Under the pieces are notes generated by a model, which had not been told where the DNA came from, did no database searches, and saw nothing but the letters and a program-made list of their open reading frames with translations. From Axinella damicornis (Eukaryota > Porifera > Demospongiae > Axinellida > Axinellidae): a stretch of DNA of 64,000 nt. Positions 39,636 through 52,000 of the stretch are shown here, piece after piece; the first letter of the stretch is position 1, and each line of letters opens with the position of its first letter. The DNA lies in contig OZ007508.1 of assembly GCA_963931865.1 (NCBI GenBank), forward strand, positions 16,355,104-16,419,103, read 5' to 3'. The translations under genes and the position numbers were made by a program.

Positions 39636-42600
39636 TTCAATTTTACCACACTGTAATTTTATCCCCCCTTGAAAGAATGTTGGAAGTTGGATATACTTCT
39701 TGGTTTATACGGCAGCGTCCATGACATCACCCGTGCTTGCAGTAGCGCGTGGTACAGTCCTCCATGTTTCCTCCTCCAACTTTTTTTTCAGTACTGCATG
39801 CAACCAAAAACGCTGGTGGGTAAGATACATACCTGCCGTCATGAGTAATTTTGCTAGAGGGAGGAGGAGTGGGTGCAGATAGTGTGCAAACCGCTGTCCC
39901 CAGGAGGGTCTGAAAGAATGCACTAAGGTTGCTTCTGGTGTACATAATCATAGAATTGAAGCTCCAAAGTTCCATACAGGCTGTCATTAGCCTCGTTCCC
40001 AGGCCCACACGCCGCTTTCGGTTGCCCGAAAGAACGCGGAGGGCCTGGTAATGTTTCCTCACGTGCGTGACGTTGAGGTAGAAAGGTGGTAGAAAGGACT
40101 TAATTGAACGTGGGCGAACTGGAGCTCAGAACAGCAAGAAGAGCTAAAGTACGAGGTAACTTACCACACGTATCTAGCTAGCGGGGGGCGACTATCATAC
40201 ATACCAAGTGTTAAATGTGTAGTTGGTTGAACAGTATGCAAAAGTTCGCTTTTTTGGTCTGAAAATTTTGGCCATTTATCGATTATGTAATGCTCACGTG
40301 AGGAAACATACCAGGCTCTCCTCGCTTTTCCGTACTGCAAGCGACGATAAGCTGGGTGGGGCCTGGGAACGAGGCTAGGCTGTCGTAACAGCTATCTGTG
40401 TTCAATGCCAATAAAAGAAAGAAGTCGCACATAGTCATGATTGTACAGGCTACCGACCTGTTTCCCAGCCAGCACCCCAAACAGAATGCCTTATAAAGGC
40501 GTTGCACATGAAGTCTCCATGAACACAACAAACCCACTTGAAACCTTTCAATTATGCTGAGGAGAAGGTCAGGCACAATAGTAGTTTATACAGTGGGTGG
40601 GGAGTGACATACTACTATACTGTATGATGGAGTTGCTTTATAGGGAGTGGACGTCTGACAGTACCCCAAGACAGACTGAATGGCTGGCAATCCAGTCCAG
40701 AGTTGGACATAGTGGCATCTGCATAAATCTCAGTCTGGTATGTACCCCAGATAGACAGAATGGCTGGCACTCCTCCAGTCCAACAGTGGCATCTCCATAT
40801 CTTGATACGGTACCCCAAGACAGACGAAATGGCTAGGAATCCAGTCCAAGTTGGACATAGTGGCATTATATATATTTTCAGTCTGATATGGTACCCGAAG
40901 ATAGACGGAATGGCTGGCAATCCAATCTGAGTTGGACATAGTGGCATAAAGTTTCAGTCAGAAAGGTTGTCAGTGAATCCTACACTTGATAGTCTCCTCT
41001 GCTGAGTGTACAGTAAAGTATGGTACGCGTCTTTAAAATTGATGCCACGATTCGAAACGCCTTTCCGAGCTGTGTTTGCGGTGTATCTCTACCCCAAATT
41101 GGAAGGCTGGCTTTGTACGTACCTAAGTTTCCGATAAACGGTGCAGCTTCGCTTATGGATCTTCCAGAGTTTGTTTAGGCCTTCCGCATTTGCGTTTAGG
41201 TCTTCCATGTTCGGAATTGCACTCCAGCGACAGAAAGGTTTCTGAATCACGGCATCAATTTTAAAGATGCATACTGTACAACATATCACCTCAGAGCATA
41301 TCCCCTCAGAGCATATCACTTCATATTTGCATGTACGTAGCTACGCAGTGCACATCTTGTGCACATCATGTGCACATCATGCGTGCATCATGTGCACATC
41401 ATGTGCACATCTTGTGCACATCATGTGCACATCATGTGCACATCTTGTGCACATCATGTGCACATCATGTGCACATTGTTTCAGATCGATTACCGATCAA
41501 AATCCTCTTGTTACAAGCTACGTATGTACTTACATATAGACATACACATGACATGGTCTCGTAGAATGACAGTGTATGTGTTGCTGTTTGCTCTACCAAG
41601 TGAGTAGCATTTTTATGAGCCAAAGAGTGCTAAACTGCTGGTTTAGTATTCCTGCTGACTGATCTTTTTACTAATTGGGTTATTGAGCTTGAAACTGCGA
41701 GTATGCAGCCACCTATAACACACTAACCACGCCTGCTCATTAATACACTGACCACACCCACTCATTAATGACTTTCCAAGAGGCCACCTTGAACAGAGGA
41801 AATGGAAGCCATACAAGCTATTTCCCAAGCCCTTTGGTGGTAATTTTAAAATCGGACTGAGATGGCTAATCCTAGCCTCGTTCCCAGGTTGTTCCTAGGC
41901 CGTTCCTAGGCCATTCCCACCTCCAGTATTTGCAGTAATTATGCGAAGACCGGAGTTGGGAATGGTCTGGGAATATGAAGCTAGACTAACTGTGTTCCAA
42001 AACAATGCTTCGAATGGTAGCCTAACTTTCCCGTCCTTGCTAGTAAGCTCATAGTGCCTCCAGTACGATATGGAAGCTATAATTGAAGCATTGAATAGCT
42101 AATAGACTCACACTCTAGAGTGTCCCAGCATACTGCTTGACACTTGGTGGGAATTAATACCAGTGGGTGTTTGTGATGTACACACGCAAGTCTTTGGTGT
42201 AGCCAGACTTTTGACTGGACGCTGCTAACAATCCTAACATTGTTAATCGGCCTTTGTTAAGTCTTTTTAATGTGCTCAAAGTTGACTGGTGTGTTGCAGA
42301 CCAGACCAGTGGTTATATCATGGAATGCAGGCACACCTAACTACTGTGTTGCCCCCAGGCCTGGTTCCCACCCGTTTTCACCATATCACCTAGTAGTCTG
42401 TATTGAAATTCTTTTGTGAAAATTTGTTGATCTTGAAGTGCACACAAACTGAAGGTGAGTCAAAATTGATGACGGCACACCTATGAGATTGGCGGTGCTT
42501 TGGGGGTCTGGAGACACGATGGAATTTGCTTGCTACAGTAGGGAAACAAGTGTTTTGCTGCTGCGATAGTGTATGCCCATGTTCTGTCCAAAGACAAAAC

Positions 42601-45600
42601 ATGTAACTGTTGCCTGTTGACTTGTGTGAAACTGTTAATCTATTTATGTCTATTATGATAATTGGAAGAGTGGCTGAAACAATGGGAAGACCTGGGTGCG
42701 AATGATGCGGCATTATTATGATGGGGAGTAAATTATTTTTTCCGTTAAGTCCGTCGATGCTTGACCATTTGCGTGTACCACAAAAGTCAGAGCTAGCATG
42801 CAAGCAAGCAATCTGAAAGATTTTGTCAGCAGAAGAGACGATCGTCACTTCGGCATGGTAGTAGTGTCAAACTACCTTCACGATGTGGCCGGTTAGGTAT
42901 GTGTTGTTGCTCTCACTCAGGCTCACCCCACAGTGCTCTGCGTACATTCCAGGGGCTTTTGAACTAGGGAGGTCCATATGTCATACTGTAAATGCACTGT
43001 TCTTATGAAAATTGGAGCACTTGCGCTTGTGCAAACTGCTTGCTTCCCGTTAATTTTTGAGATTACATGTAATTTTTTATCTAAGGAAAACCAATCTACT
43101 AGAGCCCCACGAATGTGCTGGAGAATGGACACTGCCTCTGGCATGGGGTGCAGAGGGGTAGGAGCAAGGGGTGCAAGTGCCCCCCCCCCCCCCCCCCCCC
43201 CCACTTTTTACTACCTTCCTACCCCTCACCTCTCTGGGGTGGGGTCTACTGCAGGGCAGCAAAGACGGTGAGCGTGCTTCACCTGTCCGCACCATGATCT
43301 GTTCATCAGTGGTTGCAGCAATTGGGGCTAAATATGTATACCACACAGCTATGGGGCAGTATTCTCACTAGGCCTCCTCTACAGAAGGGCAATGAGGGCA
43401 CTGCTCTTTGTTTTTCTAATGTGCCCTTTGTGGTCTGGTATAAAGTAAAACGTGCCTTTGCAGGCCATCTGCCCTTGATAACTTTTTAGCAGCCACTTGA
43501 AATACTTGAGTAGGCAAGGCTTCATGGGGTTCTGATTGATATGAATCTCATTACACACCCCTCTTTGAATGATTTTCTCATGAGAACACTGTACCTGGCA
43601 ACCCTGCCCTGAAGAGGCCGAGAGGCTTTAGTGTGAGGCCTATTGTGGGAGACAGACAACAGAAAATGGCAGCAGTGACACCAGCGACTTGTGTTTAGTA
43701 TGCTAGGGTGGTTATAAAATAGCCTCGTTCCTATCACCTTCCATGTGTACAGCCGTCACCTTGCCAAGCACATGGTGTGCTGGACAAGTGTGCAGCATGT
43801 GTCTGCTTCAGCCTGTCCATAGTAGTCTGAGATCCATACATTGCTGGCTGTGGGTTGTGTGTCATGAGTGCCTCGCGGAAGCTTGCCCCACCATCCCACC
43901 GTTCCTTGCATCTGTCACTAGTTGGGACAAGCCTGAGCGAGCATCATGAGTGCTTGCGATGTCTCCATATTGGACTGAGCTAGCATCGTGAGTGCTTGCA
44001 GTGACTCTATTGTATGCCTCGCAGAAGCTTGCCAATATTGCATATTGACTACATTCCTATAGTTATGGAGAAATTAAGCTGGCATTACTGTTGCTAGAGT
44101 TGGCAGGCGTGTGCTTGTTCATTAGCCCTAGGGCAGTGGCTGTAAGGCTTCTCTGTGTACTGCTAAGTGGCTTTGCCCATTGAACCTATTGAGATGACAG
44201 GTACTTAAGTGATAAGAGCGCTGTTTACTCTTTGGGGATTGTTTGTATATGCAGATATGAGGTCAAAGTGCGTGGATACTTCATCCGCTGTTGTGGCTTA
44301 TCAAACACACAGCATGTGATGCCTGTATGGTGTACACTGAACTGTAATTACACACTGAGCACAGCTTTCTTGGAAAGTGCACATAACTGTGTATTCAATA
44401 TCCAGACTGTGTACAACAAGTTTCATACTGTGGCGGGAACACACTGGAATCCCCAACAGGCATGTCGTGTAGGCATGCGGTAGAAAGTTTGAAATTTGAA
44501 ATTTGAGAGTAGGCGCACATGTTAGGAGTCTGGGTTTGTGGTGGAGTATGACAGTCTTCAGTACTACACCACTAGCCCAGGAAACACTGGAGCGTTGCTT
44601 AGTGATATTGGCCACTGCAGAACACCAGGATTCCCTGCTGGAACACCACCCCCCCCCCCCCCCCCCCCGATCTTCTCTAGCCCAGGAAACACTTGAGCGT
44701 TGCTTAGCCACCACAGAACACCTGGATTCCCTGCTGGAACATGCCCCCTGATTTTCTTTAGTAACGGCATGCTTCAGACTTCTTTTGAAAACCATCCTGT
44801 ATGAAAACCGTACTACCAGCATGGGGACCAGGAAGCCAACAGGATGCCCACCTCCTGGCATGTACTAGATGTACGTAGCGTGGCAGTTGGTGCGGTATGG
44901 CTAATACAGTACCGAACCCGAGGTCTGTATCAGCCATACAGCAGGCAACTACCATGCTGTATGTAGTATATCACATGCAGTGATGTTAGGTAGAGAGGTG
45001 GTCGGCACATTGGGGGTTGTGCCCAACCATAATAATTCGTGGCGTCGTGAACAACAGCACTACAGACTGTGTTCTATCAGCTACAAGATCTCTGCATTAG
45101 CAGCATTATCGTTATAGGGAAGTGTCTGCTCCATTGATTTCGATTGTGCACTTGTAGAAATTATTGCACACTCGACTGTTCTATTATCTGCAGTGCAGTG
45201 TCAGCACTTAGGTACAAATAGCCGCACGCCAGTGAGTTCTGTGTACAAGGCAGTTGATCAGCGTAGCTTCCAGCCAATTCTTAGTCTCGTTCCCAGACCC
45301 TCATACGTGCAGAAGAGGGTCTGGGAACGAGAATAGCCAATTGTTTTGACATAGTACAGTAGTACAGTATAATGCTGTTATACTGAGTACTGGGATGGAT
45401 GTGCTCAGTGACATCAACATCATCGTAGGGATAGGGGTATTGAGAATTTCCGATGGTGATTATTACCAAAGCAATTTCGTACCACGATCATCACAATTAT
45501 CATGGTAATGAAATTTCAAATATGAAACCTATCTCTGAGTACATGTACTTTTTAGTTAGTCTCGTGCCCAGACCACAGCCCCCGAGGGGAGAGACGGTTT

Positions 45601-45985
45601 GGTGAATGAAGTCGAATTTCTTCGGCTTATTACCGGAATGTGGAAAAGACCAATCAGATTGTTAGATTGTTAATAGTTACATAGCAATCGCTTTGAATGC
45701 TCATAAGCTGGAGAAGACAACAGCCAAGAGCCTTTGCCATGCCAGTTTTCCCTTAGCGCTGACTGTGTAGGGCAATGCTACATCGTGGCGACAACTTCTG
45801 AAGACTTTCGTGCTCCATTGTGCTAGTTGTGAGCCCTGTGACATCGCTTTTGTTGGGAGCTTTGGAAGCGAGGTCAGCAAAAGGATCAAGTACAACGAAG
45901 GGCCCCCTCTAGATGCAAGCTAATGCTGGCCCTAGCCCTAAGGGGCCGTTCTTCGTATTTGACCCCAGCAGACCGTCTCTCCCCT

Positions 45986-46019
<34 letters not shown>

Positions 46020-49000
46020 GGTGGTGGTCTGGGCACAAGACTACTGTTTAGTGACCCACTTTTAGACGATTACTGACAATTATTGTATATACAAAAATGT
46101 AGGTACTCCCGATTACAATTATTGCCAGTTTGAATTATCACGGTTTTATGGATAACTTATCCCTACACGGTCACCTAGTACTTCAACAAATCGTTTCCTA
46201 TACTTGCGCGCAAATCAATTCTATTGACCCGGAAGCACGTTCTTTTGGTATTCTGATAAAGTCCGGTAGTCTGTGAGTCGACACTGCTAGACGGTAAACA
46301 GATTCCATTTGACCATCACTGTGCCCACACTGTCCATTCTGCATTCCTCCCTGTGTGAGATGACACCGCCAGTTTGAGCACTGAGCTGTTCTCAGGAGTT
46401 GCAAGGGTTCGCTGACTTCCACAGGAATCCAGTTTTCCTGGCTCTAGGTGGGCTAATTGAGTTTGTGTAGTTGGCGGAGGTATGCACAGTTTGGACAGGA
46501 GCAGACTGTGGTTTCTGTGAGTGCTGGTACTCAAAAGGCCCAATGACTGATCACTGGTGTTTATCCAAAGTAGTGTTTGTCCCAGAATGATGTAACCTTA
46601 TTCCCACATCCGTGTGCATCAGCATTGGTATTTAACCTACTCCAAGGAGTCCCATACACACACCCACGCAATGACACCAACACATAGAACCAGTTATTAT
46701 CCGCAACCCGTGCAATGGCTCTTGGCCTCATTCCCAGGCTCCCCCCTTCGTGCGCGGTGACGAAAAATGCAGAAGGGGAGCCTGGGAACGAGGCTAATGA
46801 CACCAACGCGTGTTACCAGTTATTATACACGCACCCATGCAATGACACCTAGCCTCGTTCCCAGGCTCCCCCCCCCCCCCCCCCCCTCGTTCCCAGGCTC
46901 CCCCCCCCCCCCCCCCCTCGTTCCCAGGCTCCCCCCCCCCCCCCCCCCCCGCGTGCACGGTGACAAAAACTTTGGATGGGGAGCCTGGGGCTAATGACAC
47001 CAACACATGGAACCAGTTATTATACACACACCCGTGCAATGACACCAACACGTGGAACCAGTTATTGTCCGCAACCCGTGCATGACCTTCGTGGACTCCT
47101 CGTGCTGCTCACATCCGTGCCCCATACCTCCAGTGCACAACTTTGACATCTGTCATGTGCAGAGCACTCTGAACAGCTGGCTCTTGACGTCCATGTCATG
47201 TATAAGAATTGTTAAACCTTTTAGATATCCTGTTAGAAAAGGATGTCAATTGATCTGCCGTAGGGACTAGTTAAGGTTACAATGTACTGTTCGATTAAAT
47301 TTTTTTGCTGGTAACTTTGCTGCTTTATACTTCAGGCAGGAACTATATATAGAAACAAGTTGCATTCCAACATTACAAGACAATGGAACTCCTGGAACAG
47401 GAAAGTAAAATGCCCCAGGGTATTTGGACCTAAGCAATTAGACTCACTGCTCAAGCACTTTTGCGTCAAATTACTGAGAGGCAGACTGGAGCCCAACCTT
47501 CAAAAATTCTCTGGCACTACTACGCAGTCTTTGCTAGGTCGTGATGAAGAGATATTCGTTGATCCGTGTATATTTTTAGCTATCTGCACAAAAGCTTGCC
47601 GGATCATCCAAGAAGAGCATGCTCTAGGCTAGTCTCGGTCCCAGACCCAACCAACCCCAGCATGGATCGCTTTTAGTAAGCGATACACGCGCTGGATAAA
47701 CGGTCTGGGAACGAGACTAGCTCTAGGCATGCATAATCTTAGTTTCGTGCCCAAATTTCGTGATTTCTTTTCATGCCGCCCTGCAAAATACCGTATAGCG
47801 GGATATTTTCATAGGTGCAAAATTTTGTATAAATGGCCAAATTTTCGTATTTTAATTTTCGTATGCGCCTGCGTATTGCCACGCCTCCTAGCACTACGCG
47901 TACGCAATTAAGTGTCGTCTTTCGGTTGAGGCGCCTAGGCAATGCACAATGGTGAGAGGGTACGTCTACAATGCTGATATCTGGGCCTCTGTTGTTGGCA
48001 AGAATTTTGGAATAGCCGCCTGGTTTGCGGCATACTCGCCGTCGTTGCTAGTAGTCTCGCTGGGCCAGACCCCGCGAGACTAGCTAGATCGTTGCTGCTC
48101 AGTGAACTTTCATTTGTCGCACTTCCCACGTTGAGTCTCGTTATCGTAGCAGGCTAACGGGTATATATAGACAGGTCCACTGGAGCCTGGAAGGCCGTTC
48201 GAAGGCTAGAAATACCGTTATAAAACGCCACCGCTTGCTCGCCGCTTCCACGTGTTCGATTGCCCGTTCTAAATTTGACGTTAAAATTTCTATGGTTAAA
48301 ATTTTCGCAGTTTTAATTTTCGTATCTCGAGGCTTCATCCGAAATATATGAAAATTAGCACCAGACGAAAATTTCCCGCTATACGGTACACCAGGCTACC
48401 CGTGCAACAAGTCAAAACACGTGAGAAACAATTTCCCTTCGTAAAATTTTACGCAAAGTATAAAGCCTCATTAGTCTGTGGTTAATTGAGTTTGTATTAC
48501 AGGTTAGTCCTTTGTGAGTCACGAAAGATGCTGAGAAATCAAGCTGTTTTTATATTAGTAATCACTAGTCTATCAGTGTTTTGAAGTGGTCTCCCTTGGT
48601 CTCTAGTGGTCTCCTGCTTCCACTATGAATAATGTTATCTCATTTAAACAACCTGGCAGCAGCCTCCAGTTTGTACAACGTAACCTCAATAGGCACATGC
48701 GCCTATCATATGCAGCAGTAAGAAGACATGTGCTTATTATCAGTACACACGTATTCGTGGTATGTGATTATTGCTGTTCCGCATGGAGGTATTTTGGCAA
48801 TGGATGTCAAGATGACGAAGACGTGAAGTGCCTCTCACATGCACACACACACACACACACGACAGAGTTACAGTGGCCTCCGAGGTGCAGTGGCGTTCTC
48901 CCTCGCTATTTCTCGGATCTTTGATGAGCCTGAGCTGCAGACGTCGGAGCTTGACGCGGTGAAGAATGAGCTGGTACTCAGGAGGAGCATGCTGACAGCC

Positions 49001-52000
49001 GTGACCTTCCTTGTGCTGTTCACTGTGTTCATACAGGTATGAACTACCACGCAGTGAGGTGGGAGCGTGTGTGTGATGTACAGCGAGGTGAAGCGTGTGT
49101 GTGATGCACGGAGAGGTGGGAGAGTGCGTGTGATGTACGGAGAGGTGGGAGTGTGCATTGTCTTGATGTTTGGAGAATGTCCAGCATGAATATTATTGCT
49201 GAGTGCATTAGCGTGAGGCACTGAATGGGGGATCTATTCTTGTGATAATTATGCTTATGTATGTACGTACATAGGTATGCATATATGTACGTACGTACAT
49301 ACGTACGTACATGTGTCACTCAGGAATGTTAATGACGCTTAGGAATGTTGCAGGTTTCCTATCAGCCAATAGAGTTGTAATTGCAGCGAGTGGGGACTTC
49401 AGGGCTTGCAGAGCTAGAGCAGCTAGCGTAATCAACATTTTTTCTCAGCTCCACACTCTCAAACTCATTAACTAACTCAAGCACATAAGCTTGTGATCAA
49501 GTCACACGTACGCATGCGGCACGCACGAGGCGTGATGCGGATACGGATTTGACATCGTCAAGTAGCAAACAAGCCAATTAACATTTTATCTCCAATTGTG
49601 TCATGTGTTTATGTGCGTAGAAGTATTGTGAAAGCACTTATTCACCCACAGGGCACCACCATCAAACCACTCGTGAAGAGGATGAAAGTGGGAACTGTTG
49701 TGCAGCACAAGCCTACCATGAATGAAACCATCCATGGCACTGTGAGTCACACGTATAACGCACACATACAGCCATCGCTGCGATCACATGGTTAACACAC
49801 ATGGTCCAGATATGTGACAAATTGTGCCTTTGATGATACAAGCATGAAATTTGGCACACAGTTAGAGGGAGCCCTAAGGAAGATTTTTGGCTATAGGGCC
49901 ATCACAGATTTTGCGTACGGCAACAATGGCAGCCATTTTCCAAAATGGCCGCCACCCGATACTATTTTATCGGTAGCTGAGGTTCTAAACCACCTAGGAA
50001 CTTTATTTTGATGGCTAATCCTACATTTTCAGTGAGGGGGAATGCAGTGGAGCTATTTGCAACCAGCTAGCAACGAGTTGAATGTGTGTATCTAGCATTC
50101 CTGAGTAGTCATCTGGTGAGACATGTAGCCAGCTAAGTAGCTACATACCTACAAAATTTTTCTACTGTGGAGCAGGCTAGTGGAGCAGGCTAGTCGAGCT
50201 TGCTCCACTCGTGGAGCGGGTAGTGGAGCAGGCTAGTGGAGAATTCTCCACTAGTGGAGCAGGCTTGAAGAGCTTGCTCAACTATAGTGGAGCAGGCCAG
50301 AGGAGCATGCACCACTAGTAGTACAGGCTAGTGGAGCTTGCTCAACTAGTGGAACAGGCTAGCAGAGCATGCTTCACTAGTGCAGAGCCTGCTCCACTAG
50401 TGGAGCTGGCTAGAGGAGCATGCTCCACTAGTAGGGCAGGTTTGTGGAGCAGGCTAGAGGAGCATGCTCCACTAGTAGGGCAGGTTTGTGGAGCAGGCTA
50501 GTGGAGCATGCTCCTCGAGTGCAACAGGCTAGAGTAGCAGGCTAGTGGAGCATGCTCGACTAGTGGAGTAAACTCCACTAGTGGAACAGGCTAGTGGAGC
50601 AGGCTAGTTGAGCTTGCTCCACTAGTGGAGCAGGCTAGTGGAGCAGGCTAGTTGAGCTTGCTCCACTAGTGAAGCAGGCTAGAGAAGCCTGCTCCACTAG
50701 ACTGCTCCTCTAGTGCTGCTCCACTAGCCTGCTCCACTAGCCTGCTCCACTAGCCTGCTCCACTAGCCTGCTCCACTAGCCTTCTCTACAAGTGGATCAT
50801 GCTCCACCAGCCTGCTCCACTAGCCTTCTTTACTAGTGGATCATGCTCCACTAGCCTGCTCCACTAGCCAACTCCACCACATAAGCATGCGCCGTTTGCA
50901 TGCTCCGTGGAGCTTGCTCAACTAGTGGAGCAGGCTAGTTGAGCTTGCTCCACTAGTGGAGCAGGCTAGTTGAGCTTGCTCCACTAGTAAAGCAGGCTAG
51001 AGAAGCCTGCTCCACTAGACTGCTCCTCTAGTGCTGCTCCACTAGCCTGCTCCACTAGCCTGCTCCACTAGCCTGCTCCACTAGCCTTCTCTACAAGTGG
51101 ATCATGCTCCACCAGCCTGCTCCACTAGCCTTCTTTACTAGTGGATCATGCTCCACTAGCCTGCTCCACTAGCCAACTCCACCACATAAGCATGCGCCGT
51201 TTGCATGCTCCGTGGAGCTTGCTCAACTAGTGGAGCAGGCTAGAGGAGCTTGCTCCACTAGTGGAGTAGAGCATGCTCCACTAAGCCTGCTCCACTAACC
51301 TGCTGCACTAGCCTGCTCCAGCCTGCTTCACTAGTGGAGCATGCTCCACAAGCCTGCTCCAAAAGCCTGCCCCACTAGCCTGCGCCACTTGCCTGCTCCA
51401 CTAGCCTGCTCCACTAGCCTGCTCCACTAGCCTGCTCCACTAGCCTGCTCCACTAGCCTGCTCCACTAGCCTGCTGTACTAGCCTGCTCCACTAGCCTGC
51501 TCCACTAGCCTGCTCCACTTGCCTGCTCCACTAGCCTGCTGTACTAGCCTGCTGTACTAGCCTGCTGTACTAGCCTGCTGTACTAGCCTGCTGTACTAGC
51601 CTGCTGTACTAGCCTGCTGTACTAGCCTGCTGTACTAGCCTGCTGTACTAGCCTGCTCCACTAGCCTGCTCCACTAGCCTGCTCCACTAGCCTGCTCCAC
51701 TAGCCTGCTCCACTAGCCTGCTCCACTAGCCTGCTCCACTAGCCTGCTCCACTAGCCTGCTCCACTAGCCTGCTCCACTAGCCTGCTCCACTAGCCTGCT
51801 CCACTAGCCTGCTCCACTAGCCTGCTCCACTAGCCTGCTCCACTAGCCTGCTCCACTTGCCTGCTGTACTAGCCTGCTCCACTAGCCTGCTCCACTAGCC
51901 TGCTGTACTAGCCTGCTCCACTAGCCTGCTGTACTAGCCTGCTCCACTTGCCTGCTGTACTAGCCTGCTCCACTAGCCTGCTCCACTAGCCTGCTGTACT

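Larger units (their letters stand above)
47275..48685 (+). mobile_element. TTAA element, fuller copy with nested insertions
   Basis: It starts after TTAA (47271-47274) with GGTTACAATGTAC. It ends GTACAACGTAACC followed by TCAA (48686-48689, one change from TTAA), giving TIRs of about 13 bases. It is collinear with 18754-19327. Two later insertions (47630-47719 and 47791-48386) are proven by the uninterrupted sequence in the other copy. It has no transposase, so it is a non-autonomous piggyBac-like element. Confidence 0.78.

Noticed and set aside
42390..42848. 152-residue minus-strand ORF
   Set aside because: No recognisable domain, no repeat support and no conserved motif. An ORF of this length is expected by chance in 64 kb with moderate GC.
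45426..46168. Outer element with GTAGGGATA...TATCCCTAC ends around the 487-bp MITE
   Set aside because: The ends are short, the flanks do not match, and similarity of the interior to known elements is not visible. Mentioned only as a possibility.
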